Origin: Spirosoma arboris
GTDB lineage: Bacteria > Bacteroidota > Bacteroidia > Cytophagales > Spirosomataceae
Assembly (NCBI RefSeq): GCF_009754945.1
Contig: NZ_WPIN01000003.1
Location: forward strand, 496,001 to 560,000
Direction: 5' to 3'
DNA: 64,000 nucleotides
Below, one piece after another: positions 8,524 to 17,803 of this stretch (position 1 is the first letter of the stretch; each line of letters begins with the position of its first letter). The position numbers were made by a program, and so were the translations under genes. The notes below the pieces were generated by a model. The model worked only from the letters and a program-made list of their open reading frames with translations, had not been told where the DNA came from and ran no database searches.

Positions 8524-10965
8524 TTAACGACTGATTAGCTCAAGAACTGCCCCCTGCAATCCTTCAGACGTAGCTTTCACACGTATCTTTCTCGCCTTTT
8601 CGCTCGTCTGAATGATCGCAAGGCACTTGCCATTATACGCCTTGCGGTAATTGGCTTTGAAGGGTTCCATACTTGCCTGATAGCCGTTGTCAACGCCAGC
8701 TATTATACCCTCACCCTGAATAGAAAACGTAATTAGGTGATTGGCATCGGGAACAAGGTTACCTTGATCATCCAGCACATTTACGGTAATGTAGGCTAAA
8801 TCTTTTCCGTCAGCTTTCAGTGTGGTTCGGTCAGCGATTAGTTGAATTTTGGTAGGCTTTCCTACCGTTGAAATCGTTTGAGTTAACACAGGTTTGCCGC
8901 CTTTTCGGGAGATTGCTTTCAGCGTACCGGGTTCGTAGGTAACGCGCCACATGACGTGTAGATCATCACCGGTTTTCTTACGAACGCCCAAAGATTTATC
9001 ATTCAGAAACAGCTCGACTTCATCGGCTTGGTTGTAGTAAGCCCACACATCAACAGTCTTTCCTTTTGGCCAATTCCAATGCGGAAAGATGTGCAGAACG
9101 GGCTTGTTCGTCCACTCTGACTGATATAAATAATACACGTCTTTAGGAAAGCCAGCCAGATCGAGAATCCCGAAATAGGAACTTCGGGCTGGCCACGGAT
9201 ACGGATGAGGTTCACCTAAATAATCAAAGCCTGTCCAGACGAACAGCCCCGCCATGTGCGGCAATTTTTTGATGACTTTCCAGGTTTGCTCGTGTGTCGA
9301 ACCCCAATAAGCGGCTTCATTGTCATAGGCCGATGCCGTCCAGTCGGGATTACCATCTTTGAAGTTGGCGGGGCCACCTTTTCCCCACATCCGCACGGAA
9401 TCGGAAGGCATATCATAATGCCTGCGCGTTTGTAGCGATGAGCCTGTTTCGGAGGCAAGTACCGCCTGATTGGGGAAGGTCTTCGGAAAGTCTGCGTAGG
9501 CTTCGTGTTTGTAATTGAAACCTAACAAGTCTAAAGCACCCGAACGATAGATGAAGTTTTTATCGGGTATGTTTTCGGTCAGTGCTGAGGTAACGGGGCG
9601 GGTTGTATCCAGCTTTTTAACGATTGACGCTAGCTCTTTTGTGATTGTAATACCCGTTGAATCAAACTGTTCACGAATTTCATTGCCAATACTCCAGATA
9701 AAAATCGACGGGTGATTTCGATCACGACGAACCATGTCTTCGAGGTCGGTTTTGTGCCAGGCGTCCCAACTGAGACCGTAATCCTGCTTCGACTTCTTTT
9801 TCTTCCACATGTCGAACGCTTCGTCCATGATGATAAAGCCCATTTCGTCGCACAAGTCCAGAAATTCAGGAGCGGGCGGATTATGCGCTGTTCTGATGGC
9901 ATTGCAGCCCATCGCTTTCAGTAACTCAAGCTGGCGTTGCATGGCGCGACGATTTACAGCGGCACCTAATGCACCCAGATCGTGATGGAGGCAAACCCCG
10001 AGAATCTTCATCGGCTGGCCATTCAACGAAAAACCGGTGGCCGGATCGAAATGGAAATAACGAATGCCCAGTGGTGTTTCATAGGAATCGACCAGTTGAT
10101 TTTGGCTGTAGATTTGGGTTATGATTTTGTACAGATAAGGTTTCTCAACCGACCAAAGTAGTGGATTTGAAACATCGAACTGTTGCGAAACAATTGTGAG
10201 TGTATCCTTAAGCTGTACTGACGTTGCCGTTTGGGTAGCAACTGCTTTTCCAAAAGTATCCAGAATTGTGCTTACGATTCGAATTGTTTGCGACTTTCGG
10301 GTGGCATTACGAATACTGGTTTGCAGCGAAACGGTTGCTTTCTGATTTGAAACTGTGGGCGTTGTAACGAACGTACCCCACTGATTAACAGCAATTGGCG
10401 AGGTCATTACCAGCCGCACATTCCGGTAAATACCTGATCCTGTATACCATCGTGAATTGGGTTGCGCTGCATTATCGACCCTCACGGCCAATGTGTTTTT
10501 CTCGCTTCCGAATTTCAAATACTTACTTAACTCATACCGAAATGAGCTGTAACCATAGGGCCGAATACCTAATAAATGCCCATTAATCCAGATCTCACTG
10601 TTGCGATAAATGCCATCAAATTCAATAAATATGGCTTTATTTTTTGCAGAAATTGGTACAGTAAACACTTTCCGGTACCAGCCGATTCCGGTAGGCAAAG
10701 CGCCTTCCTGTGTAGTGCTCAGATGTTGTTCGCTGAACTGTCCTTCGATACTCCAATCGTGAGGCAAAGGCAGTTTTCGCCAGTCTGAATCATTGAAGGC
10801 TACGTCTTTTGCTTTAGGCTCATCCCCTAAGTAGAATCGCCAGCCTTTGTCGAAATCAAGAATGGTACGTGGGTTGTTTTGGGCGAAGATTGGGGAGGTG
10901 AGTAAGCTCATTAGTGAGCAGATTAGCCCAATTTGACGTCGCACTATGTGGTGTCGGTTACTCAT
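8524..10965 (-). CDS. Glycoside hydrolase family 2 (beta-galactosidase-like), exported
   Basis: Retaining glycosidase of the beta-galactosidase/glucuronidase type. From the ATG at 10965 (813 residues) there is a signal peptide (RRQIGLICSLMSLLTSPIFAQ), a sugar-binding jelly roll (about 40-200), an immunoglobulin-like domain, a TIM barrel with acid/base Glu in IWSIGNE (about 429) and nucleophile Glu in LASETGSS (about 506), and C-terminal beta domains. The frame runs open to an ATG at 11076 that overlaps the upstream stop codon (ATGA), but the extra 37 residues are translated palindromic element B, so the original start may have been displaced. An ATG at 10974 is an alternative. It forms a pair with the propeller glycosidase upstream; beta-galactoside or beta-glucuronide specificity is not resolved. 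Confidence 0.9.
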   Translation of the reverse strand: MSNRHHIVRRQIGLICSLMSLLTSPIFAQNNPRTILDFDKGWRFYLGDEPKAKDVAFNDSDWRKLPLPHDWSIEGQFSEQHLSTTQEGALPTGIGWYRKVFTVPISAKNKAIFIEFDGIYRNSEIWINGHLLGIRPYGYSSFRYELSKYLKFGSEKNTLAVRVDNAAQPNSRWYTGSGIYRNVRLVMTSPIAVNQWGTFVTTPTVSNQKATVSLQTSIRNATRKSQTIRIVSTILDTFGKAVATQTATSVQLKDTLTIVSQQFDVSNPLLWSVEKPYLYKIITQIYSQNQLVDSYETPLGIRYFHFDPATGFSLNGQPMKILGVCLHHDLGALGAAVNRRAMQRQLELLKAMGCNAIRTAHNPPAPEFLDLCDEMGFIIMDEAFDMWKKKKSKQDYGLSWDAWHKTDLEDMVRRDRNHPSIFIWSIGNEIREQFDSTGITITKELASIVKKLDTTRPVTSALTENIPDKNFIYRSGALDLLGFNYKHEAYADFPKTFPNQAVLASETGSSLQTRRHYDMPSDSVRMWGKGGPANFKDGNPDWTASAYDNEAAYWGSTHEQTWKVIKKLPHMAGLFVWTGFDYLGEPHPYPWPARSSYFGILDLAGFPKDVYYLYQSEWTNKPVLHIFPHWNWPKGKTVDVWAYYNQADEVELFLNDKSLGVRKKTGDDLHVMWRVTYEPGTLKAISRKGGKPVLTQTISTVGKPTKIQLIADRTTLKADGKDLAYITVNVLDDQGNLVPDANHLITFSIQGEGIIAGVDNGYQASMEPFKANYRKAYNGKCLAIIQTSEKARKIRVKATSEGLQGAVLELISR

Positions 10966-11049
10966 AACCGACATTTTAGGTTTCTCAAAACCCACTGACA
11001 CGAGGTTTTGAGAAACCTCTCGTGTCAGATGAAAGCATCTGACACCACA
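10947..11049. repeat. Composite palindromic element B with terminal inverted repeats
   Basis: This 103-bp block begins TGTGGTGTC and ends GACACCACA. It holds four hairpins: 10952-10973 (arms TGTCGGTTA, loop CTCA), 10979-10992 (GGTTTCTCAAAACC), 11002-11019 (GAGGTTTTGAGAAACCTC) and 11022-11045 (arms GTGTCAGATG, loop AAAG). The inner modules match those of element A; the outer ones differ. It lies at the 5' end of the GH2 reading frame. Confidence 0.85.
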
Positions 11050-11072
11050 AGAGCCACGAAACAACATCGTCC

Positions 11073-12194
11073 TCATGGCTTCTTCGTGACAGGTGGGGCT
11101 ACGAAACTCTTCTTGCTCTTGCTCTTGCCTAAATCAACTGAGGTGGCCACTGCGATACCGCGTTGATCAGCTTTATTGACAGCGCAATAGAAGTGATAAA
11201 CCACACCTTTGTGCTTCACAACAAACGATTTGTGCGCATACAAGTCATCATAGGACTCCGACGGCTCGATTAGATGATCGCCTGTCCAGTCGGTCCAGTT
11301 GACTAAATCGGTGGAGGCAGCAAAGCGGTTGAAAGCACCTTTCCGATCTTCCCAGAAGGCCCCGAAGTAGAACATGACGTAGAGCTCGTCCATTTTCTGG
11401 ATAACGGCATCGCCTGTAATACCAGCCGAATGCATTAGAACCGGCTCTTTGTGAAACCGTTTCCAATTCAGCATATCATCTGACACGGCCATTCCGATAC
11501 GTTCAAACCAGCGCGTTTTATTTACGCCAGTTGTATCGCCATTCGCGTTGTAGTACATCACAAACGGATGCCCAGTCAGTTTTTTGGGATCATGAATGAC
11601 TGTGCTTTTGTACAGTTTCCGATTTTCCCACCAGCGCGTATCAGTGTCTTTTGCCGTCAAAACGGGTTTTGATTGTCGCTGCCACTCGTGCGCTTTTGAG
11701 GGGTCCTGTGCTGTATAGGCAACGCCAATCGACAGATCGCCAGCTTCGTAGCCCTTCGCAGGCCCACCGATATACGACATCCAGTACTTACCATCGAATT
11801 TCTCCAGTTCGTAATTACCACCCCATTGATAATTCTGTAAAGCATTATACCCCGCTTTCTGATTGGCATCCCACTGTGTACTGTCAGAGAAGGCCATGAT
11901 CCGCCCAAGCGTTTTCCAATCCAACAGGTCTTTACTTGTTGCCAGCCAGGTTTCGTAGCCACGCCCGTCATAAATCAGGTAGGTCATGTACCATTTGTTG
12001 CCTTTTTGGAACACCGTTGGGCAATCCATCTTCCGCGAATTATCGGCAGGAGTCATTACTAACCCGTACTTAAATGGCGTTTTGACTTCGGCATAAATTC
12101 GCTGCATCTGCGCGTCGGAAATACGCGCAGATTGGGCAAAAATTGGTGTGGATAGAAGGCAAAGAAGTATAATTCGGATGCTCGATAAAGTCAT
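11073..12194 (-). CDS. Exported five-bladed beta-propeller glycosidase (GH43/GH130-like)
   Basis: A 373-residue protein with a signal peptide ending TPIFAQ. Propeller blades are visible as recurring motifs such as DCPTVFQKGNKWYMTYLIYD, LATSKDLLDWK, GMAVSDDMLNWKRF and AASTDLVNWTDW, which are typical of GH43, GH32 and GH130-like glycosidases. Its stop codon overlaps by 4 bp with the furthest upstream in-frame start of the GH2 gene, suggesting the two were a coupled pair. The ATG at 12194 is preferred over a TTG at 12206. A TAnnTTTG promoter core lies 38 bp upstream. I cannot assign family or substrate; arabinan, galactan or mannoside linkages are all possible. Confidence 0.8.
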   Translation of the reverse strand: MTLSSIRIILLCLLSTPIFAQSARISDAQMQRIYAEVKTPFKYGLVMTPADNSRKMDCPTVFQKGNKWYMTYLIYDGRGYETWLATSKDLLDWKTLGRIMAFSDSTQWDANQKAGYNALQNYQWGGNYELEKFDGKYWMSYIGGPAKGYEAGDLSIGVAYTAQDPSKAHEWQRQSKPVLTAKDTDTRWWENRKLYKSTVIHDPKKLTGHPFVMYYNANGDTTGVNKTRWFERIGMAVSDDMLNWKRFHKEPVLMHSAGITGDAVIQKMDELYVMFYFGAFWEDRKGAFNRFAASTDLVNWTDWTGDHLIEPSESYDDLYAHKSFVVKHKGVVYHFYCAVNKADQRGIAVATSVDLGKSKSKKSFVAPPVTKKP

Positions 12195-12231
12195 TACGCT
12201 GGTCAATTAGGGCTGATGGTGACTCAGAGTA

Positions 12232-12239
12232 CAAATCTA
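12232..12239 (-). promoter_or_regulatory. Predicted promoter -7 element for the propeller/GH2 pair
   Basis: On the minus strand this reads TAGATTTG, matching TAnnTTTG. It lies about 38 bp upstream of the ATG at 12194. No clear -33 TTTG is seen. Confidence 0.45.
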
Positions 12240-12348
12240 TCCGTGATTAAGTCTATATCTATCTATTATTTTTCCTGAAGATTGTAGCATGTTAGCGTGG
12301 ATAATTTATCGTCTCTCCTTTCAGAAAAACTCCTGCCTTTAGTAAAAC

Positions 12349-12378
12349 GAAAAGGCTGCCTCTAAAGACAGCCTTTTC
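12349..12378 (-). terminator. Intrinsic terminator after the PepSY gene
   Basis: GAAAAGGCTG (12349-12358) and CAGCCTTTTC (12369-12378) form a perfect 10-bp stem with a 10-nt loop, followed on the minus strand by a T-rich run. It lies 16 bp beyond the stop codon of the gene ending at 12395. Confidence 0.75.
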
Positions 12379-12394
12379 TTCTAATTTCAGTTAC

Positions 12395-13612
12395 TTATAT
12401 CGATGCTTGTACTTTTGTCTTTTTGCCTTTCGACTTTCCTTTTTTCTTTTTTCCCCACCAGATAATGAATCCTGTAATCGGCAAACTAGCGCCAATCAGG
12501 CTGACGAGAAAAGCCAACACCTTACCCGGAAGCCCCAGAACCGTGCCGATATGAATATCATAGTTCATTCGGCGGAGTTGGTTTCCGAATGAATCCTGCG
12601 AGAATTTCTGGCCGTAGATTTTGTCTTTGGGAAGTTCCCTGAGCGTAAACTGATCATAGATGTAGCCTTGATTATCATAAATTACCCCCGTCGATGGATA
12701 AACCGTTACGATGATAACGGCTTTGTGATTGGCTGAATCTGGAAAAGAAATATAAAACCCTTTTGAATCTGGATGCAGGTTAGCCGCTCGCTGCCAGGCT
12801 ATATCCATAGCTTTGGCAGGCGTGTAAGGTCGGCGGGTTTGCAGGGTATCGGAAGAAAGGTTGTCATAGCCGGGCAATGATGTTCCCCCTGTAGTGGTCC
12901 AATAAACTCCTTTCCCGAACCACTCAAGGCCATAGACCATTCCCGTCATAGCAATGACCGCCACGATCAGCAGGGAATAAAAGCCCAGCACATTATGCAA
13001 ATCGTAATTGACTCGTTTAGCCGAACTCGTCCACTTAATTGTGAAGCTTCGTTCACGTGTGCTTTTGGTCCATTTATGCGGCCACCACAATACCAGACCG
13101 GTAATAAGTGTAAAAACAAAGATTAACGTACTGTAATTGACAATCGGCCGACCTATTTGGTAAGGAAGCCATAAAAAACGGTGCCCTTCCAGAATCCATT
13201 CGAAAAAGTCGACACTGTGTGATTTGGGGTCAATTTTACGGATAATGGTACCCGTGTAGGGATTGATTTTAAGCAAAGCTCCTTCATCCCGCTGCCCAGC
13301 TAAGTTTACGTTTATGGCTCTTCCCTGATGGTATTCAGCAGAGCCAACGCGCTTTCCCGGAAACTCTTTGTCGACAATAGCCATGAGCTGCGAGGGTAGA
13401 ACAACCGGCTTTTTCTGATAAGGTACGTTCGACTCGGGGTCGAGGAATGCACTGGTGATTTCCTCCTGAAACACCCAGATGCAACCTGTCAGGCAAACAA
13501 TAATGACGACGATACCAGCAACCAATCCCAACCACAGGTGCAACCAGGCCGAAATTCGGTAAAAACGAGTTCGGGAAGATTCTTTTCGTTTGGAAATCGT
13601 ATTTCGGCTCAT
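12395..13612 (-). CDS. PepSY-associated TM helix protein (iron/siderophore module)
   Basis: A 405-residue inner-membrane protein. It opens with a basic, Ser/Arg-rich tail and a first helix (WLHLWLGLVAGIVVIIVCLTG), then an extracytoplasmic PepSY region (ALLKINPYTGTIIRKIDP), further helices near residues 150-170 and 205-225, a second PepSY segment (YPSTGVIYDNQGYIYD) and a final helix before a Lys-rich tail. Proteins of this type accompany TonB siderophore receptors and are thought to help reduce ferric iron or release it from the siderophore. Here it lies downstream of such a receptor and DUF4374, separated by a hairpin that could lower its expression. Exact function unproven. Confidence 0.87.
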   Translation of the reverse strand: MSRNTISKRKESSRTRFYRISAWLHLWLGLVAGIVVIIVCLTGCIWVFQEEITSAFLDPESNVPYQKKPVVLPSQLMAIVDKEFPGKRVGSAEYHQGRAINVNLAGQRDEGALLKINPYTGTIIRKIDPKSHSVDFFEWILEGHRFLWLPYQIGRPIVNYSTLIFVFTLITGLVLWWPHKWTKSTRERSFTIKWTSSAKRVNYDLHNVLGFYSLLIVAVIAMTGMVYGLEWFGKGVYWTTTGGTSLPGYDNLSSDTLQTRRPYTPAKAMDIAWQRAANLHPDSKGFYISFPDSANHKAVIIVTVYPSTGVIYDNQGYIYDQFTLRELPKDKIYGQKFSQDSFGNQLRRMNYDIHIGTVLGLPGKVLAFLVSLIGASLPITGFIIWWGKKKKGKSKGKKTKVQASI

Positions 13613-13648
13613 AAGATCGAAAAACTTACGGACGGGTTTATTTAAATA

Positions 13649-13680
13649 ATAGAGGCTGCCTTCTTCAGAACAGCCTCTAT
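13649..13680 (-). terminator. Hairpin between the DUF4374 and PepSY genes
   Basis: ATAGAGGCTG (13649-13658) and CAGCCTCTAT (13671-13680) form a perfect 10-bp stem. It lies 25 bp beyond the DUF4374 stop and shares the AGGCTG core with the next terminator at 12349. No strong T-run, so it may attenuate rather than end transcription. Confidence 0.55.
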
Positions 13681-13704
13681 GAGCACTTTAGATAAACGTA
13701 AATC

Positions 13705-14934
13705 TTACTGCACCTTGAATAGTCCGCCAACGAACGATGCCTGAACTTCGGCACCTTTCTTAGCGACTGCAGTTGATACGTCAATTTGATAGATAAATGT
13801 GCTACCATCTGAACCCGTTATCGGATAGTACACTTTAGTGCCATCAACCAACACAGGGAAACTACGACCACCATTGCCGTTGTGTATCAACGAAGCAGCG
13901 GTTCCTGTCTCTGGTTTAACATCGGTGATTTTCTGGTTGACAACGTCGATGATCGCCATTTTCAGCGATTTGTCGCCCCAACGATCGTCGGCTGTCTGAG
14001 TTGTGATTGTGCTGATCGTAGCGAAAACCAGGCCATTGCCAACGTACTTAATGTGCGAAATTTTGCCCCCCAGTTTATCCGTATTGAAGAAATACGACTG
14101 ATCAAAAGCCGTTTCACCACTCTTGATGCGCAGGAAACCGCCGGGTTTGGTCGATTTGCTGTAGCCATTCGAAATGTTGCTGGACGACATCGCATAAATA
14201 TCACCACTTTCGGCTTTGAACAGGCCGTTTTTCGTTTGCCACGCACCCGTTGGGCCTGTACGCGTGTCGGTAATCAGCTTTTCGAACTTAATCTCAGGAT
14301 ACGTATAAACCGCTACGTAATTCGTGTCGGTATGGTTTGTGTTATACGACGCATCGAAATGTAGATTCGAGACAAACAATTGGCTTCCCCGCACAACCAT
14401 ACCCGAATAAACCGGATTGTCGCCACCGGCCACCAGCGGAGCCAATGGGGTTGACAGGTTTTTGGTGATCGCTTTCGAGGCAATATCCACGAAATACCAA
14501 CGTGCATTGCTACCATTGGCTTTAGACGGATACTCCAGCGCCAACATCTGGGTGTTGTCAACCTGTTGAATATCATCGGCAGACCGATCAAATGTAGCCG
14601 AACCACTTATTAATAATTGACCACTGGCGTCCTGCGTGATGCCATTTACATTGACTTCACCAAGGCCACCAACAGCAAAAATAGTATTGTTACCCTGCGA
14701 AAAATCGCGATAACCAGCCAGTGTCAGGCCATTGCCAATCGGGGTAATTTTGCCGGTCATCAGATCGCTGGCTTTCACTGCATAATTGGTTGTGGCTCCG
14801 TTTGACGTCACACCAACACCGACTATGTAAGACGTTGTAGAAAGAGTAGGGTTGTTACTATCACTCGAACAGGATGCCGCGAATAAAGCCATCCCGGCAA
14901 AAAATCCAACGTTAAAAAATTGCTTAATCATCAT
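13705..14934 (-). CDS. DUF4374 family lipoprotein
   Basis: A 409-residue outer-membrane or periplasmic lipoprotein: signal peptide with lipobox-like FAAS and Cys22, then a predicted beta-propeller of repeated strands. The segment SDLMTGKITPIGNGLTLAG followed by YRDFSQGNNTIFAVGGLG is characteristic of DUF4374. Family members sit beside TonB-dependent siderophore receptors in many Bacteroidota and are presumed to bind or process the ligand; no biochemical activity is established to my knowledge. It follows the receptor gene closely (24 bp), so the two should be co-transcribed. Confidence 0.87.
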   Translation of the reverse strand: MMIKQFFNVGFFAGMALFAASCSSDSNNPTLSTTSYIVGVGVTSNGATTNYAVKASDLMTGKITPIGNGLTLAGYRDFSQGNNTIFAVGGLGEVNVNGITQDASGQLLISGSATFDRSADDIQQVDNTQMLALEYPSKANGSNARWYFVDIASKAITKNLSTPLAPLVAGGDNPVYSGMVVRGSQLFVSNLHFDASYNTNHTDTNYVAVYTYPEIKFEKLITDTRTGPTGAWQTKNGLFKAESGDIYAMSSSNISNGYSKSTKPGGFLRIKSGETAFDQSYFFNTDKLGGKISHIKYVGNGLVFATISTITTQTADDRWGDKSLKMAIIDVVNQKITDVKPETGTAASLIHNGNGGRSFPVLVDGTKVYYPITGSDGSTFIYQIDVSTAVAKKGAEVQASFVGGLFKVQ

Positions 14935-14958
14935 TAGGTTTATTAACTGAACAAAAAA

Positions 14959-17382
14959 TTACTTACTGATAAAATACCTGAACTTGACGGAGAATGAGCG
15001 CCCTGGCTTTTGTAGCCGATACGAATCATACAAGAGGTTATCGGTGAAATTCCGGCACTCGAGCGCCAAATTGTATTTGCCTCCACCCAGCGAATAACTC
15101 GCCGATAGATTGTGCGAAAACTGCGTAGGTATGATGTATTGCCGATTAAAGGCACTCTCACCCAGCTCTGCGTAGACCAGATAGTACTTCTGTACGTAGT
15201 TCAGGTTGTAATTCAACGACAACGCCCGATTGGGTTGCGTCGGGAGATTGACTCCAATGTTGGCGTTACCAAACAGGTAAGGAATGTTAGGAAGCCGGAA
15301 GTTATACGTAATGTTTTTGGTCGCGCCACCCGTAAATCCGCCACTCTGCTCAAACTCCTGCTTGTCGATAATGCTCTGATAGGTACCATTTACCGACGCA
15401 AAAAATAGCTTTCGGAAGTAATACCCCAGTTCGGCTTCAACACCCGTTGTTCTGACTTTGCCTTTGTTCTGATTCTGCCGCTGGGCTCCCGAAACGGATT
15501 GATCAAGGCGAATAAAGTCGGTGGTCATCCGGTAAATAAGGCCAGTTTCGGCCGTGATGCGGTGGTCTTTTTCCGCAGGCGTCGCGTAGCGGGCACCCAG
15601 ATTGATGTTGTCGCTTTTTTCGGGTTTCAGCCCAACGCTGTAAACGACGAAAACCCCATCACCAAAAATTTCGCTCCCATCCGGCATCCGGTAAGCATGT
15701 TCGTAAGATCCTTTCACCTGAAGCGTAGGACGAACAAAATAAGCCGTCGCCAATCCATAGCCCGGATTCGAATAGTTGAACGTAGTGGCCTCATAACGTT
15801 CCTTCTCGGTAAAGGCATCAACCAACTGATAGCCAACAGCTTTCATCGCAAAGTATTTCGCGAAAATCGAGGTCGTAAATTTGTTGGGGATATTCAGATT
15901 CCAGGCCATACCCAGCACATTCTTGGCTAAGTCAGACGGAAATCGGTTGCCGATGGCATCGGGATTTTCGGGATCGTAGGATGCCCGATGAAAGTTGGTA
16001 TTCACGTAATTGAGTGCCAGCGTCTGCAACTCATTGAGCTTATACGTCAGATTGGCAGTGACCAATCCTTCCCGGTCTTTATTCTGATTTCGGGTACGGC
16101 TACGTTCTCCCCCAACGCTGCTACTTCCCGAAGCCGGATTAGTTTTATACTCGCCCAGCCAGTTGTACATGCGAGCGGTCGTATCAATCAGCGTAAAGCG
16201 GGTCATGTTGTAGGCAGCATACAGGTTCAAATCCAACCCACTGACAAACAGGTCCGTTTTTTTGTATTTGAGCGTCGGAATCAACGTTCGGGTATTGCTG
16301 GTAATAGCTCCGAATACCTGCTCCATCACGACGCCCGTTTGTACGTCTTTATCATTACCCGACGCGATGATACCAACCAGGAGTTTATCCGCCCATTTTT
16401 TGTTTGTTACACCCGCTTCCAGTTGCAGCGTTGCCGACTTATAATGATCATGAAAGCGGGGTACCCATTGCTCTGCACCAAAGCTGCTGGTTGTCAGATC
16501 TTTTATGGGAACCAGCACTTTGTAGCTGTTGTCTGAATAATTAAAGAAGGTATTTGCTCTGACCGTAAATCCTGTTCTGGCGTTCGTGTAGGCTCCGTTA
16601 AAGGCCACCCGATGCGTATTAAATGAACCGATCGAGTAGCTGGCATCCAGGTAGTTCGGATTACTCCGGCTCACAATATTGACAGCACCGCCAAGGGCAT
16701 CGGTTCCCAGACTTACCGGCAATACACCTTTGTAGACCTCAATCCGTTCGGCCATGTTGGCGGGGAAATTGTTGAGCGTCAGCGACGAGCCAAAATTGTC
16801 GATTGGAATCCCGTCCAGAAAGAATTTGACCTGATTCCCCGAAAACCCATTCAACGAAAAATTGAAATTAGACCCAAGCCCTCCTTCTTCCCGAATACGG
16901 ATACCCGTGGTCGTATTGAGTACCTGATTCAAATCCCGATTCAGGCTGTAGCTGGTTTTCAGATCAATGGCGTTGACGTTGAAGCCCTGCTCATTAATCT
17001 TCCGAACTTCGGTTTTTCCCCGCACTACGACTTCATTGAGTTCATCGTCGGCCAGTAGAACCAAGTTTGTCAATTCCGTAGTTTTCCCATCCCTAATGAC
17101 TACATCATGCGTTTGCTTCTTCAAACCAACCATGCTTATTGACAGCACATACTTCCCGGATGGAGCCTGAATGCTGAAATTCCCAGTTGCATCAGACGTT
17201 GTATTGTACTTTGTATCAACCAACACAACTGTAGCAAACTCGACTGGGGTATTTTCTTTGTTGGTGATTTTTCCACTGATTCGGCCTAAATTCTGTGCTA
17301 CCAAAGGACCAGAAACGATGAGAAACACAAAGAATAAGTGGTAAAATCTGTGCTTAGATTTGGTAGATATAGGTAATGGCAT
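14959..17382 (-). CDS. TonB-dependent receptor, probable siderophore/iron uptake
   Basis: An 807-residue outer-membrane receptor for TonB-driven import. After the signal peptide (ending GPLVAQ) comes a carboxypeptidase-regulatory-like domain (about 33-115), a plug domain (about 130-240, with LNQVLNTTTGIRIREEGGLG) and a 22-strand barrel to the C-terminus (FSVKFRYFISK). There is no SusD partner; instead DUF4374 and PepSY genes follow, which points to iron-siderophore rather than glycan uptake. The ATG at 17382 is preferred over a TTG at 17385. A good promoter and an operator-like dyad lie about 160-175 bp upstream. Confidence 0.93.
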   Translation of the reverse strand: MPLPISTKSKHRFYHLFFVFLIVSGPLVAQNLGRISGKITNKENTPVEFATVVLVDTKYNTTSDATGNFSIQAPSGKYVLSISMVGLKKQTHDVVIRDGKTTELTNLVLLADDELNEVVVRGKTEVRKINEQGFNVNAIDLKTSYSLNRDLNQVLNTTTGIRIREEGGLGSNFNFSLNGFSGNQVKFFLDGIPIDNFGSSLTLNNFPANMAERIEVYKGVLPVSLGTDALGGAVNIVSRSNPNYLDASYSIGSFNTHRVAFNGAYTNARTGFTVRANTFFNYSDNSYKVLVPIKDLTTSSFGAEQWVPRFHDHYKSATLQLEAGVTNKKWADKLLVGIIASGNDKDVQTGVVMEQVFGAITSNTRTLIPTLKYKKTDLFVSGLDLNLYAAYNMTRFTLIDTTARMYNWLGEYKTNPASGSSSVGGERSRTRNQNKDREGLVTANLTYKLNELQTLALNYVNTNFHRASYDPENPDAIGNRFPSDLAKNVLGMAWNLNIPNKFTTSIFAKYFAMKAVGYQLVDAFTEKERYEATTFNYSNPGYGLATAYFVRPTLQVKGSYEHAYRMPDGSEIFGDGVFVVYSVGLKPEKSDNINLGARYATPAEKDHRITAETGLIYRMTTDFIRLDQSVSGAQRQNQNKGKVRTTGVEAELGYYFRKLFFASVNGTYQSIIDKQEFEQSGGFTGGATKNITYNFRLPNIPYLFGNANIGVNLPTQPNRALSLNYNLNYVQKYYLVYAELGESAFNRQYIIPTQFSHNLSASYSLGGGKYNLALECRNFTDNLLYDSYRLQKPGRSFSVKFRYFISK

Positions 17383-17531
17383 CAATACTTCTTTGTGTTG
17401 GTCAATACATCCTTTTATAAAAGGCCTTTCAATCTACTCCTTGCTCAATAGCAAGAGTAAGAGTCGTTGAGGAATAGTATGCGCTGAGTATCAGCCACTG
17501 AGGAAGGGCGTAGAGTCAATCTAATCTTATT

Positions 17532-17544
17532 TAGACTAGTTCTA
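17532..17544. promoter_or_regulatory. Operator-like dyad at the receptor transcription start (possible Fur site)
   Basis: TAGACTAGTTCTA is an imperfect palindrome centred on ACTAGT. On the minus strand it lies just downstream of the predicted -7 element, where a bound repressor would block initiation. A Fur-type site is inferred from the iron-uptake genes it controls, not from a match to a known consensus. Confidence 0.4.
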
Positions 17545-17549
17545 CAGTA

Positions 17550-17580
17550 CAAACGTATGAATAGTTTTTCGTAAATTCAA
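17550..17580 (-). promoter_or_regulatory. Predicted promoter of the TonB receptor operon
   Basis: On the minus strand, TTGA (17577-17580), a 19-bp spacer and TACGTTTG (17550-17557) resemble the Bacteroidota -33/-7 promoter (TTTG...TAnnTTTG). The inferred leader is about 160 nt. Confidence 0.6.
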
Positions 17581-17803
17581 GAAGCAGACTCAAATGTTTA
17601 CTCAGGTCATGCCGCCTGCAAGAATTTTGAAGAAGTGTATAGATTGAACAACCGATTGATTATCAGATAATAGTCGACCAGCTTTAGTAAAAAGAAGGTT
17701 ACAAATTTTAATGTATTATCCTATCCCCTAAGCGGTTACATAGCAATATAGGCTGGCATGTCCCTATTATACTCTTAAGGTAGAAATGGCAAAGTCTATA
17801 GTA

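Larger units (their letters stand above)
17383..17803. other. Intergenic region upstream of the TonB receptor
   Basis: This 421-bp gap lies between the TonB receptor start and the end of the TIM-barrel isomerase gene, both on the minus strand. It holds the predicted receptor promoter and dyad (17532-17580). The rest is AT-rich; only a small hairpin (ATAGG/CCTAT near 17748-17768) is visible as a possible end of the isomerase transcript. I see no coding sequence. Confidence 0.6.

Noticed and set aside
15988..16536. 182-residue open frame antisense to the TonB receptor
   Set aside because: It lies wholly within the receptor gene, has no family resemblance and no start signals; it reflects codon bias of the real gene. 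The same applies to 15499-15930, 13882-14364, 277-774 and other antisense frames.
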